A DNA stretch of 64,000 bases, taken from contig NC_134675.1 of NCBI RefSeq assembly GCF_030463565.1, positions 13,909,862-13,973,861 on the forward strand, read 5' to 3'. Of this stretch, positions 34,719 to 46,611 are shown piece by piece. A program made the position numbers and the translations under genes. Within the stretch, counting starts at the first letter, position 1, and every line of letters begins with the position of its first letter. Below the pieces are notes generated by a model, which was not told where the DNA came from, searched no databases, and worked only from the letters and a program-made list of their open reading frames with translations. The stretch is from Pelecanus crispus (Eukaryota > Chordata > Aves > Pelecaniformes > Pelecanidae).

Positions 34719-34943
34719 ATGTCTACACCAGTGGACCCTGGCACAATGCCTCATCCTGGTCCTTCCCCAGGGCCAGGTCCTTCACCTGGACCAATTCTAG
34801 GACCTAGCCCAGGACCAGGGCCATCTCCTGGCTCAGTACACAGCATGATGGGGCTGAGTCCTGGACCGCCCAGTGTCCCACATCCTATGCCGACAATGGG
34901 GTCTACTGATTACCTGCAGGAGGGCATGCACCAACGGCATAAG
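34719..34943 (+). CDS. SMARCA2: SMARCA2 exon with start codon
   Basis: First coding exon of BRM, the ATPase of SWI/SNF (BAF) nucleosome remodellers in the nucleus. The exon starts near 34683 after a long pyrimidine tract and TTTTCAATAG; the ATG follows 36 bases later, as in mammalian SMARCA2, where a short 5' UTR piece shares the exon. It encodes 75 residues and ends at a GT donor (AAG|GTAATT) in phase 0. The product is a Pro-Gly-Pro-Ser repeat region (residues about 12-40), then Ser-Val-His-Ser-Met-Met and a Met-His-Gln end. SMARCA4 differs in the start and in the spacing of these repeats, so this is SMARCA2. Residue changes compared with my memory of human SMARCA2 include Thr-Asp-Tyr-Leu for Thr-Asp-Phe-Pro. 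Confidence 0.97.
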
Positions 34944-36170
34944 GTAATTTTGTTTTTAATAAATGAGATTTTTTTCCTAGACTTCTCTCCATTGATTAAA
35001 AAGCATACTTTACTACATTTAGACCTGCAAAACAAGCTATTGTACTTCATACATCACCTGCAAAACTGCAGCTACACTTTGATTGCATCTTTATTACTAA
35101 AGATGGTGTACATATCGGATCAAACAGAGCTTCTTTGTTTTTAATAGACCAGTTTGAACTACAGTGCTAGCAATTATGCAAATCTTAACTTGTAAACTGC
35201 ACATTTCAATAAAATAGGCCTTGCTACAGAATAAAATTGAAGTGCTACAAGACCATTCTAGTAGTAATTTTTTGTAGTTAAACCTACATGTTAGATCTTT
35301 TAAGCTTCTTTTTCAAAATCTGTTTGGAACTATTCTTTTTCCATATTATATTTTTTGGGGTGACTTTTTTTTTTCATGAACATTTATTTTTATTATTATC
35401 TCTTAAAAGGCTTAAATATTTGTTTCATCTTCCATGTTGATTTAAAAATTATTGTCAAATTAATTTACATAGGCTCCATCTCATTAAGGAATTTAAAACT
35501 ATTTAATTTAAAGCATGTGAATAATCTGACTTGAGTGCTTGTCATGGTTAAATTTACATGTGTGCTTACACAATCAATTTCCTCTGCTATGAGGAAATAT
35601 GTCTGAAATTTTCTTTTTTAAGACATTCTCTTACTAATTCTCATCTTTTATTTAATTATGAAGTAAATTTATGGTAACTTCACTTTTACAGGTGTTTTAC
35701 CTTCATAAATATGCAATAACTGCTTACAGAAGCAAGATATCATTTCAAAACCTTTTGGTGATTATCATTGGTGTCACTTGGAATTGTTGTTCTTATTGCT
35801 ATAAGCATATAGAGAAATTTTCAAATTAAAATAAAAATTAACCATTTATTTATTTACTTTTAAAACATTTTTGAACTCTTTCTGAAATGGGAACTTCTTC
35901 AGCTTGTCTTTTTCACATATGGCTCAATCTTAGTTATTAAAACTGACTGTCATGTCCAGTCCATAAGGACATGACACTGGTTGTCATCTACAGTATGAAA
36001 AAACACATCATTAAAACTTTTGATAATGCAAATACGTCTAAGGTAGAGGGGAGCCATGGTCCCAAGTTGTATTGAACTGCTGAAATCATCATCTTTGAGA
36101 GGTTGGTACATTCAATACTTGAATTTTATGCACATGAATCTTGAAGCATCAAGTTAGTTTAGTTGTTAGC
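34944..36170 (+). other. SMARCA2 intron, unique part
   Basis: AT-rich intron sequence without recognised elements or additional exons. Confidence 0.6.
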
Positions 36171-36430
36171 CTCAAGTTGCGCCAGGGGAGGTTTAGATTG
36201 GATATTAGGAAAAATTTCTTCACTTGAAAGGGTTATCAAGCATTGGAACAGGTTGCCCAGGGAAGTGGTTGAGTCACCATCCCTGAAAGTATTTAAAAGA
36301 CATGCAGACTGTGGCGCTTAGGGACATGGTTTAGTGGTGGACTTGGCAGTGTTAGGTTAACAGTTGGACTCGATGATCTTAAGGGACTTTTCCAACCTAA
36401 ATGATTCTATGATTTTATGATTCTATGATA
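36171..36430 (+). mobile_element. CR1 LINE 3' end, short
   Basis: Last 260 bases of CR1 (CAAGTTGCGCCAGGGGAGG onward) with a GATTCTATGATTTTATGATTC tail-like repeat. It matches 44528-44793. Confidence 0.95.
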
Positions 36431-37120
36431 ATAGACATTTGCAATTGCCATTTCCTTGTTTGTGGGGTCAGTGACAGCCCAAGATGCCAGCATTCTGGTG
36501 AATACCAAAAACTCGGTAGGCAATTTGGGTTTACATTCTTCAATTGTCTCTCTCTTGAGAGATTCCTGAACTGCATAAGAGAGGAAGCACCTGGAATTCT
36601 GCAGTAGAACAGCTGAATACTCAATACAGTAAGTGTAACTTCTACATCTGGCTTCACCTTGTGCATTCATCAGGAGCTGTATGCTATGTCAGCAATGGAA
36701 ACAAATACATACCACAGAGATTTTATAGAAATTTTAGGAGCATCTTGGAGAAGTTCTGTGTACCAGAGTAAAAGTTATGCCTTTGAGATACTTCAAGGCT
36801 TCTTTTAAAATTTACCATGACCATAGAGTCCAGATAGTTGATCTAAAGGTGACCAATCAGTATAGCTAGAATAAAATTACTTCCCCTTCTCTCTACTGAT
36901 TTTGCAAATGAGGCTAAGACTGTAACTACACAAGTATTTGTTTTAGCAGCACTGTTGGCTTAAACAGCCTTGTTCTCCTCCAGGCTGCCAGTTAATTTGT
37001 TGTAGTATACCTGTATGTGTGCATGACTAAAGTAGACAAAATATGCTCTGATTCATGCAGATATTTGTAGGATGGACATATTTGTGCATATATATGCAAT
37101 GGGATATGATTCTCACTTTT
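36431..37120. other. SMARCA2 intron, unassigned
   Basis: No recognised repeat or exon. Confidence 0.5.
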
Positions 37121-37678
37121 TGTCCTGGTTTTGGCTGGGATAGAGTTAATTTTCTTCCTAGTAGCAGGCATAGTGCTGTGTTTTGGATTTAGTAGGAGAA
37201 GAATGTTGATAACACACTGATGTTTTTAGTTGTTGCTAAGTACTGCTTATGCTAGTCAAGGACTTTTCAGCTTCCCATGCTCTGCCAGGTGCAGAAGAAA
37301 CTGGGAGGGGGCACAGCCAGAATAGTTGATCCAAACTGACCAAAGGGCTATTCCATACCATATGACGTCGTGCTCAGTATATAAACTGGGGGGGGTTGGC
37401 CGGGGGGCAGCGATCGCTGCTCGGGAACTGTCTGGGTATTGGTCGGCGGGTGGTGAGCAATTGCATTGTGCATCACTTGCTTTGTATATTATTATTATTA
37501 TATTGTTACTATTATTATTACTATTTTACTTTCTTTCAATTATTAAATTGTTCTTATCTCAACCCAGGAGTGTTTCTCACTCTTACTCCTCCAATTCTCT
37601 CCCCCATGCCATCGGGGTAGGGGGAGTGAGCGAGCGGCTGTGTGGTGCTTAGTTGCTGGCTGGGGCTAAACCACAACA
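37121..37678 (+). mobile_element. Solo LTR, family B, sense
   Basis: Complete LTR from TGTCCTGGTTTTGGC to AACCACAACA with a perfect 5-bp duplication CTTTT (37116-37120, 37679-37683). It has the TATATAAACTGGG box near 37380, an ATT microsatellite at 37487-37525, and an ATTAAA signal near 37545. This is the only complete intronic LTR here in the sense orientation of SMARCA2. Confidence 0.96.
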
Positions 37679-37880
37679 CTTTTAAAATTTACAAACTAAC
37701 CAGTACAGTACCTTCATTCTGTATTGAATACTTGACTAACTTACAGAGAATAATATAATGCATACAGAATTTGAAAGAATCCAAAGTATGCAGAAGTATA
37801 TGAAAAAACTGCTTGATATAAAGGGTTGCTAAATCCTGTAATAGGGTAGGGGTTTGCCATTGCTCTGTCTCCAGGTGTAG

Positions 37881-39130
37881 CCGGTCATGACAGTGAGCGT
37901 GTGTTCCTAGTAGGCACATATGCACACAATACACATATGCATACAGCTGCACAGATCAACACCAACAGAAAACACTGCACTTGCAAGTACAACCAGCACC
38001 AACAGCTTCATCCTGTTCTGCTCTCTAGCTGATCAGGATGAAAGACTGTTAGTGGAAAATATATACGATACAGATCCTTCCAGGAGCTGGGCTCACGACC
38101 CATTAGCTGGCCCCTGGATCCCCTGGTCTTCCAGTTGCTGGCACCTTGGCATGCAAGCCCTCAAGACTTGCAACCTCATTCCAGTTACAGGTACTTGTCT
38201 TGCCCCCCCCACCCCCACACACACAGACACACACACTATAGATCCTTGCAATAACTGGCCATAGACACTCAGTCTATTCAGTAGCTGGTTTTTGGATCCC
38301 CTGGTTTCCCAGTTGCCTCACAGACACACACACATGCAAATAGATCTCTCAGATAACTGGTCCAGACCTATGGCCTTACGGGTAGCTGACCCCCATACCC
38401 CATCATCTTTCCAGTAGCTGGCTTGGACCTCCTGGTTCTTCTAGTAGCCAACTCTCAGACCCTGTAGTCTCTCCAGACTTATCTGGCCCAGGCTTATACC
38501 CTGGCTCCCAAACCTCTTATCCTACTTACTGGCTAGTTTGGCTTGATATATGTTAGCAATCACACACTGACATACATACCCACACAATAAGCATGCACTC
38601 CAGTCTCTCCAGTTGCTGGTACCACAGACACACAGACTCTTATGACTTGTGGTTCCCCACTCCAATTGCTGGCACTTAGACCTCCATACACACACACATG
38701 CACACAGAGTTAAGAGCCCCCTCACCCAGGGTGTGAGTTTAATGACAAGACAGGACAGACTGTGCTGACCAAGTGCAAGGCATGGTCAGACAAATGCACT
38801 CACCAGACCTGTTTACATGTGACCGGCCCCTTTTATCCCCTTATACCTCTATTTTCCCCACTCTTGTTCATCCCCAAATCGCCTAGATCCCTCCCTTTCC
38901 CTGCCTTTGGTTCCTCCTCTAAACATTCCATAATAAGTCTTGCACGATTCCAAAATGTTCTTCCTGGCATCCCATAATGAGTCCCATACCCTAGCAGGCA
39001 GTAACCCCCTTCGGTCTGTAGGTGCTTGGGAGAGCTGCTCCCGTTGACTCATTGGGTGGGTTTCACACTGGAGCTGAGGCTCTCCTTGGGACAGCCCTGG
39101 GAGGAGCTGGGGCAGGGGCTCTGTCTCTGA
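37881..39130 (-). mobile_element. LTR family C with U5-side minisatellite
   Basis: On the reverse strand a GGGATAAAAGGGGCCGG promoter lies near 38835, followed by CTAAGTGCCAGCAATTGGAG near 38665 and then a long array in which GTAGCTGG, CCAGTTGCTGG and GGATCCCCTGG motifs recur irregularly (38050-38660) among CACACA runs. The same order starts at 28899 in the other orientation. Outer limits are approximate. Confidence 0.55.
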
Positions 39131-39806
39131 TTAGGTTATTGGGGTTCCTTCCACCTGACATTGTGCCTGTGCTACTTTGTGTTTACAGAGATTTGCTTTT
39201 AATAGCATAATCTAACATTAAGTTGGCATTAATAAATCATATAGTTCCCATACTTAATAACAATTATGTGAAAATTAAATACTATATATTCAAATAACCA
39301 GAAAATATGTACACAGGAAAATTTACTGTTGATTTATAGAATATAGTTAGGCCAGAAAGAATAAACTAACTTTTTCTCACTAATTTTTGGAATAAACTTT
39401 AGTCCATCAATCACATTGTCAGCAGCATCAGGATGTCAACAGCATCAGGAAATCTCCTGAATCCTGAATATTCTTCCTGAATATTTGGAAGCTGGGAGGA
39501 TAGAAGAGGGGAGCATTGCTATATGTTTGCCCTGATCTTATTATTCCTGGGTATTCACCTCTGGTCCCTTCTGGAGACAGAAGAAAGGAAAAGATGGTCT
39601 TGGTCTGAAGTGGTATAGCTGTTCTTATGCACCAACTGGCCATATATTTTTTAACTATATATATTTATTAACCAGAACAACGGTATTTTCCATAGATCTT
39701 ACTTGAGGGACAGAAAGAGAACTGTGCACTCTATGATCTCTCTTCCTGTTTGCTCATAACCAGAAGTATAATCCCTTGTTTTGTTTTGGTTTTTTTTTTA
39801 TTTATG
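39131..39806. other. SMARCA2 intron, unassigned
   Basis: AT-rich, no recognised element; ends in a T-rich tract near 39782. Confidence 0.45.
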
Positions 39807-40345
39807 TGTGGTGGGTTAGCCTTGGCTAGCAGCCAAGTGCTCACCCAGCTGCTCACTCACTCCCTCTCCTCAACAGGACAGGGGGAGAAAATAGGATGAA
39901 AAAGCTTGTGAGGTGAGATAAAGACAGGGAGATAGTTTACCAATTACTGTCACGGACAAAACAGACTTGACTTGGGGAAAATGAATTTAGTATATTTATT
40001 TATTAAAATAGATTTGGATAGTGAGAAACAAAGACAAAAAAAAAAGCATGGTGTCCTCCATGGGCTGCAGGGGAATACCTGCTCTGGCGCCTGGGGCACC
40101 TCCTCCCTCTCCTTCTCTGACCTTGGTGTTTGCACTGCTGTTTCTCACTCTTCTCTCCCCCCCACCGGCCTTTCCAGCATTTGGCTCAGCTCTGGCCTGC
40201 AGTGGAACTATTGCTGAGCTGGCTGGAACTGGCTGTGTCAGACACAGGGCAGCCCCTTACCTCTTATCCCTTTTCTCACAGAGGTCACCCCTGCAGTCCT
40301 GCCCCCTCCCACTATCAAAGCCTTGCCATGTATACCATAAGTGAT
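39807..40345 (-). mobile_element. LTR, family D, short-array copy
   Basis: Starts TGTGGTGGGTTAGCCTTGG and ends near GCCATGTATACCATAA, matching both ends of the 53468-54605 LTR. Only about one minisatellite unit (TCCTCCATGGGCTGCAGG) is present, against about eight there. No clear target duplication was found. Confidence 0.85.
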
Positions 40346-40448
40346 TGCTAGCTGTAGAAAAATTAGTATGATGTCACAAGTAGGATTTTTACTTGAAGTA
40401 AAAATATACCAATAAGAAATTGATTCCTTTAATGGAATCTTTGTGTTT

Positions 40449-41027
40449 TGTCGTGGTTTAGCCCCAGCCAGCAACTAAGCACCACGCAGCCGCTCGCTCA
40501 CTCCCCCTACCCCGATGGGATGGGGGAGAGAATCGGAGGAGTAAGAGTGAGAAACACTCCTGGGCTGAGATAAGAACAGTTTAATAATTGAAAGAAAGTA
40601 AGATAGTAATGATAATAATAACAATATAATAATGATAATAATAATAATATACAAAGCAAGTGATGCACAATGCAATTGCTCACCACCTGCAGACCGATAC
40701 CCAGACAGTTCCCGAGCAGCAATCGCTGCTCCCTGGCCAACCCCCCCCCCCCCCCCCCCCAGTTTATATACTGAGCACGACGTCATATGGTATGGAATAG
40801 CCCTTTGGTCAGTTTGGATCAACTATTCTGGCTGTGCCCCCTCCCAGTTTCTTGTGCACCTGGCAGAGCATGGGAAGCTGAAAAGTCCTTGACTGGCATA
40901 AGCAGTACTTAGCAACAACTAAAAACATCAGCATGTTATCAACATTCTTCTCCTACTAAATCCAAAACACAGCACTATGCCTGCTGCTAGGAAGAAAATT
41001 AACTCTATCCCAGCCGAAACCAGGACA
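40449..41027 (-). mobile_element. Solo LTR, family B, antisense
   Basis: Complete LTR, TGTCGTGGTTTAGCC to AAACCAGGACA, with a perfect 5-bp duplication TGTTT (40444-40448, 41028-41032). A 20-base C run lies at 40741-40760 beside the TATA region; it reads as an expanded poly-G on the LTR strand. Confidence 0.96.
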
Positions 41028-41461
41028 TGTTTGCAGGGAAACAGCATTTGGGACATTCCAGTATAGTGGCAACTGAAAGGCAAAAGGTCGGGTTAATAAT
41101 TTGGCCTAAGCCACAGGCTGTGCTTTTCTAAGTTGGTCTGCATTACACTGCTTTGTTATATAAGGTCAATACAGTTCATTTGTTTCTGTTTGGACAATTT
41201 TCCTCCAGTTTGTAGTACTTGATATTGTCCAAACAGCTCATAAGGAATCAGGAAAAGAAAAGGAAGCAGCAGGAAGGGGGATAATCATTCTCATGTTGTG
41301 CTCTGCTTTCCAAAAATCTGATTCCAGGGATAGAGTCCCATTGTATTTACTTATAATAGGTAGTATGAGAAGTTTATATGCTTCTTAATATACTTGTGCA
41401 AATTTTTATTTTATGTCCCTTTGATTTTTTTTTTTAGTGGATATATTTTTTTTTTTTACAG

Positions 41462-41585
41462 CCTACTGATGGCTTGCATGAAAAAGGAATGGTTGAAGAT
41501 GTTCATTGTAGCTCTATGAAGAGTATGCGACCTCCTCACCCTGGAATGGGCCCACCTCAGAGTCCAATGGACCAACATAATCAAG
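41462..41585 (+). CDS. SMARCA2: SMARCA2 coding exon 3
   Basis: Exon of 124 bases after a TTTTTTTTTTACAG acceptor, ending CAAG|GTTTAT. It begins in phase 0 and leaves one base over. It encodes 41 residues: [10 protein letters not shown] start, then [11 protein letters not shown] and Met-Asp-Gln-His-Asn-Gln. This region precedes the QLQ domain. Compared with human SMARCA2 as I recall it, the stretch before Met-Arg-Pro-Pro is shorter and altered (Ser-Met-Lys-Ser where human has Ser-Met-Lys-Gly-Thr-Gly). The GTTTAT donor is weaker than average. Confidence 0.95.
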
Positions 41586-43062
41586 GTTTATACATATTAT
41601 GCATGCAATATGATTTTTGGAGCCCTTTTGTGCTACAGGAAGTCACAAGTTCCTTGGAACAAGTTTCTTATATTTCCTCTGTGCTCTGTTTGGAAAAGAT
41701 AAATTGTGATATTGAGGGGAGTAGAGGAATAATTTAATTATCTTGCTCTTTGGAGTGTTCATCAACCATGTACTGAAAAAAAGGGGTAATGTAAGGGCTT
41801 GGGTAAGGTTATAATCTGTGGCCTGGGTAACTTTCTACGCTCTTCAGCAAATCACTAAAGTCCATTATAGATTTCAGTTCCCATTTTTAAAACAGTTTTC
41901 TTCTTTTCTATGTCAGTATTGTAAACATAAGTGCATTAAAGAGTTTGATTGGTTTGAATCCTATAATGAAGGAATCACAAGAGAGAAGTCAAACCATCCT
42001 GGAGTAGCCTTATTTAATATCTGCCATGTTTGGTCAAGTACTGTTCGTAGGTTTTACCAAAAAATTGTGCCCAACAACAGAAACAAAATAGAAGCTAATT
42101 TCATCATATGTCTTCTTCGTGTCCTTTAGTTCACAAGGTAAAAGGAAACATATTCTATAAGCAGCTCAGTATGTTGAAGATTTAACTGACAACACCTACT
42201 TTCATTAATTAGTTTAGCAGATAAGGTTCTGTATATTGCATAACTAGTTATACTGCAGCAATGCCTAAAGACCCTGACTAGAACTAGGAGCCCTGTTTTA
42301 CCAGTCCCTGTACAAATCTGTTAAGAGATGGTCATTTTTTTGGATGTGTTTTTGTGTTTGTTAGATTGGATAAGACAAATGGTGGGAAGGGAAAACAGGT
42401 ATAGATTAGCAGAATGTCTTTGCTTGAACCGCTGTGTGACTCTGAGTGGGCTGTGACTGGGATCCTGGTCGATACTTATTCCTGTACCTTGAGCATTGGA
42501 AAGTACTGTTTTTCAGTTACACCTTTCACTACCGGCTAAGTAAAATAGAACTGACTTTTGAAGGTACAAATTCTCCACTAGATTAAAGTGTTTTTCCGCT
42601 GATTTCAGTGGAATTCAAGTATGCTCATCTAAGAGCAAAATTTTTCCTGAGTATGTATTCAGAGACAGTTTTGCTTGTAACAAATGTTTCCTAAAATGAA
42701 CAGAATGTTTACTCTGAAAATGAAAACTGGTTCAATTTAAACATAACGTGCTAATAATACAGTACAATACTTAGCACCGTGGGTCACGGCTCATGCGTGG
42801 GACTTCTCTGTGCTACAATACAACTAATAAGCAGTAATAACAGGTACAACTGTCTATATAATAGACATGTACAGTGCTTGGCTTGCTTCTGCATAGCATT
42901 CTATTTCAGAAGAAAAGTAGCACTAAGCAAAATGGATATAACCCATATTAAACGGACTAAAACTTGTTAAGTGATAGCTTATAAAAATAACTAAATAGTG
43001 AATCATCAACCAGTTGGGGACATTTCTAGTTGGTCTTGCGGGAATCTGAATATATTTGTCAT
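41586..43062. other. SMARCA2 intron 3, left unique part
   Basis: No repeat or exon recognised. The frame at 41818-42129 is open but has no recognisable domain and no splice context. Confidence 0.5.
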
Positions 43063-44685
43063 AAGGCTGAGGTACTTAACGCCTTCTTTGCCTCTGTGTT
43101 TAATAGCCAGACCAGTCATCCCCAGGGTACTCAGCCCTCTGAGCTGGAAGACAGGGACGGGGACCAGAATGGAGCCCTCATAATCCAGGAGGAAGCAGTT
43201 AACGACCTGCTACGCCACCTGGATGCTCACAAGTCTATGGGGCCGGATGGGATCCACCCGAGAGTATTGAGGGAGCTGGCAGAGGAGCTTTCCAAGCCAC
43301 TCTCCATCATCTATCAGCAGTCCTGGTTAACAGGGGAGGTCCCTGATGACTGGAGGCTTGCCAATGTGATGCCCATCTACAAGAAGGGCCAGAAGGAGGA
43401 CCCGGGGAACTACAGGCCTGTCAGCCTGACCTCGGTGCCGGGAAAGATTATGGAGAGGTTCATATTGAGTGAACTCAACAGGCAAGTGCAGATCAACCAG
43501 GGGATCAGGCCCAGCCAGCATGGGTTCATGAAAGGCAGGTCCTGCTTGACCACCCTGATCTCCTTCTATGAACTGGTGACCCGCCTGGTGGATGATGGAA
43601 AGGCTGTGGACGTCATCTACTTGGACTTTATCAAAGCCTTTGACACAGTCTCCCATAACATTCTCCTTGGGAAGCTGGCGGCTCATGGCTTGGACAGGCG
43701 TAGTCTTCCCTGGGTAAAAAACTGGTTGGGTGGCCGAGCCCAGAGAGTAGTGGTGAATGGAGTTAAGTCCAGTTGGCAGCCGGTCATGAGCGGTGTTCCC
43801 CAGGGCTCCGTTTTAGGGCCAGCCTTGTTTAATATCTTTATCAATGATCTGGATGAGGGGATTGAGTGCACCCTCAGTAAGTTTGCAGACGACACCCAAC
43901 TGGGTGGGAGTGTCGATCTGCTCGAGGGTAGGATGGCCCTGCAGAGGGACCTGGACAGGCTGGATCGATGGGCTGAGGCCAACTGTATGAGGTTCAACAA
44001 GGCCAAGTGCCGGGTCCTGCACTTGGGTCACAACAACCCCATGCAATGCTATAGGCTTGGGGAAGAGTGGCTGGAAAGCTGCCTGGCTGAAAAGGACCTG
44101 GGGGTGTTGGTCGACAGCTGGCTGAACATGAGCCAGCAGTGTGCCCAGGTGGCCAAGAAGGCCAACAGCATCCTGGCTTATATCAGGAATGCTGTGGCCA
44201 GCAGGAGCAGGGAGGTGATTGTCCCCCTGCACTCGGCAGTGGTGAGGCCGCACCTGGGATACTGTGTCCAGTTTTGGGCCCCTCACTACAAGAAAGACAT
44301 TGAGGTGCTGGAGCGTGTCCAGAGAAGGGCAACAAAGCTGGTGAAGGGTCTAGAGAGCAAGTCTTATGAGGAGCGGCTGAGGGAACTGGGATTGTTTAGT
44401 CTGGAGAAGAGGAGGCTGAGGGGAGACCTTATCGCTCTCTACAACTACCTGAAAGGAGGTTGTAGTGAGGTGGGTGTTGGTCTCTTCTCCCAAGTAGTTA
44501 GTGATAGGACGAGAGGAAATGGACTCAAGCTGCACCAGGGGAGGTTTAGATTGGATATTAGGAAAAATTTCTTCATGGAAAGTGTAGTCAAGCATTGGAA
44601 CAGGCTGCCCAGAGAGGTGGTGGAGTCACCATCCCTGGAAGTGTTCAAAAAACGGGTAGATGTGGCACTTCGGGACATGGTTTAG
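43063..44685 (+). CDS. CR1 ORF2 fragment: reverse transcriptase
   Basis: About 540 codons are of CR1 origin; the nominal ATG at 43030 lies in flanking intron, so translation from there is fortuitous. Blocks in order: [25 protein letters not shown] (first catalytic Asp, near 43622), Val-Pro-Gln-Gly-Ser-Val-Leu-Gly-Pro (43796) and Phe-Ala-Asp-Asp at 43882-43893 (catalytic pair). The C-terminal part has the Trp-Asn-Arg-Leu-Pro motif typical of CR1. The endonuclease is absent, so it could not retrotranspose alone. Confidence 0.85.
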   Translation, partial: KAEVLNAFFASVFNSQTSHPQGTQPSELEDRDGDQNGALIIQEEAVNDLLRHLDAHKSMGPDGIHPRVLRELAEELSKPLSIIYQQSWLTGEVPDDWRLANVMPIYKKGQKEDPGNYRPVSLTSVPGKIMERFILSELNRQVQINQGIRPSQHGFMKGRSCLTTLISFYELVTRLVDDGKAVDVIYLDFIKAFDTVSHNILLGKLAAHGLDRRSLPWVKNWLGGRAQRVVVNGVKSSWQPVMSGVPQGSVLGPALFNIFINDLDEGIECTLSKFADDTQLGGSVDLLEGRMALQRDLDRLDRWAEANCMRFNKAKCRVLHLGHNNPMQCYRLGEEWLESCLAEKDLGVLVDSWLNMSQQCAQVAKKANSILAYIRNAVASRSREVIVPLHSAVVRPHLGYCVQFWAPHYKKDIEVLERVQRRATKLVKGLESKSYEERLRELGLFSLEKRRLRGDLIALYNYLKGGCSEVGVGLFSQVVSDRTRGNGLKLHQGRFRLDIRKNFFMESVVKHWNRLPREVVESPSLEVFKKRVDVALRDMV

Positions 44686-44793
44686 TCTAGTCTACCCTTA
44701 ATTGGTTTAGTGTGGACTTGGTAATATTAGGTTAATGGTTGGACTGGATGATCTTAAAGGTCTTTTCCAACCTAAATGATTCTATGATTCTAT
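43063..44793 (+). mobile_element. Young CR1 LINE with long intact ORF2 part
   Basis: CR1 truncated at its 5' end at AAGGCTGAGGTACTTAACG and complete at its 3' end (AATGATTCTATGATTCTATAA). One continuous reading frame spans the reverse transcriptase and the C-terminal part to the natural stop at 44683-44685, without frameshift. Its lack of damage marks it as one of the most recent CR1s in the window. It lies in SMARCA2 intron 3 in sense orientation. Confidence 0.97.
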
Positions 44794-46334
44794 AAACTCA
44801 TTGCTGGTAGAATTTGCAGATAACAGTGGTGTAGCAGTAAATAACAAAATGAACAAATTGATTATATATGCTGATCAAGATCATAGAAAGATACCAATGA
44901 ACTGAAACAAACCAAAAAGCCCTCTTGTATTTTCATGGAATTTGGAACTAAATAAGTGCAATTATTGTGATACAGCAGTGAAACCCACTCCAATTACAAT
45001 GTTTGAAGTGCTCTGTTCACAGTTGATAGAAGAACTTGAAATGCAAAGATAAGCACTGCAGGGTTTTTAAGGCTCTGGGACTTAATCTCTATACATTTTT
45101 AATCACAAAGCAGTATTTGCTGAGCTTTTTACAATAAAGCTACCCAAATTTAGGTTAATATAGAGTTCACCAAGTTACTGCTTCTTCACAGATAATATTG
45201 ATATTTACTGTCCCTACTGTTCTTAAACTTAGCTGCACTTTCCTTTCTGATCCTTTCAGCCTTTTAAAGATGAGAAAAATCTATTTGGTCATCTTATCCA
45301 TATGTCTGCCAGTGGAAGACTACCTCTCAGCAGTATATTTCTCCAGTCCTAATTTTGAATGAATTGCATGCTTGGGGCCTTCATATCTTTCTCTTAGTTG
45401 ACAGTTTCACAAGAGATATTAGCACTCGCCATATTACCAATGAGGAAAATGTTATACTTTGCTTACCTTAAATAAATCTTCTTGTAGCTTCAGTCCTGTC
45501 TGAATATATTTCTCATTGTATATTTTTTCTAAGATGTTATGTGCTCTCACTGTGTATTGTGAATACCTATTCTGTTCCTCCTTCTGAGACTACATTTAAT
45601 TAATGAAAAAAGTGATAGTCAACCTAAATGAGCCATTGAACTAAATTTCTTCAATTCCGGTCTATATCTCCTTCTCCCAAAACTTGTTTGCATTCATCGT
45701 TTCAATAAAAATCCCATCCCCACCCCCCTGCCATCAGTTGTATCAGAGCTGACAGCAGTTGAAATGTTAATGTATATGGTCCATGTACATTTTCATCATT
45801 TAAGTCATCTTAATATTTAGTGGTAGTTAAGAGCTTAGTTGACTTAAGCACTGTTGAATATTCCACTGCTTGGAATGGTAGAATCTTGACTGTGCATCTA
45901 GTGCTACCTATTATGGTATTGTGGTTTAGAATTATAATGTCATCCACTGTTTATTCATAGAGTGGAAAAGGAGTACAAGTTTTCCTCATCTTTCAGCTCC
46001 CATTTTCTCAACTTTGAAATAATTAGTCCAAATGAAGAAAAAGTTCTATTTGCATCTGCTAAATAAAATGAAAGCAGAAGCAATTAAAGCAAAAAAAATA
46101 TATAGACTCCTTGCCCCCTCCCCCCACTTGCATCTAGAGAAGTGTTAGAACTAGGATTTGTTCCACTGTGAAGACTGAAAATAATATGCTTACTTTATAT
46201 AACACATGATGCTATGACATACTTATGTAGATCAAGTTGTATCAAAGTTTGAAAAAAATTGGTTGCTAATTATATATATATAGTTAAGAAAGCTTTTTAA
46301 CTTCCTAAAATTTGAGAAGGACTCACAAGAACAG
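44794..46334. other. SMARCA2 intron, unassigned
   Basis: AT-rich unique sequence, with no exon or repeat recognised. A TATATATATAT run sits near 46272. Confidence 0.5.
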
Positions 46335-46611
46335 CCTCTTCTACTAGGGGTCATAGGGAAGATGGAGCCAGACTATTCAGAAGTGCCTGCTGCCTAGCAA
46401 GAGATATACTAATTGTGCATAGGGAAAAAAAATTCACAGTGAGAGTTGTGCAGCACTGGAACAAAGGCACAGAGAGGCCTTGGAGGCTTTCAAAATTTGC
46501 CTGGATAAGGCTCTGAGCAGCCCGATCTAACTTTGAAGTTAGCCCTGTTTTGAGCAGAAGGTTAGAATAACATGACCTCTAGAGGTCCAGCCCAGATGAT
46601 TCTATGATTCT
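46335..46611 (+). mobile_element. Old CR1 3' end
   Basis: Diverged last 280 bases of CR1: GCAGCACTGGAACAAAGGC, GACCTCTAGAGGTCCAGCCC and a GATTCTATGATTCTATT tail. It is strongly mutated. Confidence 0.9.

Noticed and set aside
40130..40351. Open frames of 73-107 codons near 40021-40351
   Set aside because: They lie inside the antisense family D LTR and match no protein.
41818..42129. 103-codon frame in SMARCA2 intron 3
   Set aside because: No splice sites in phase, no domain, ordinary AT-rich intron composition.
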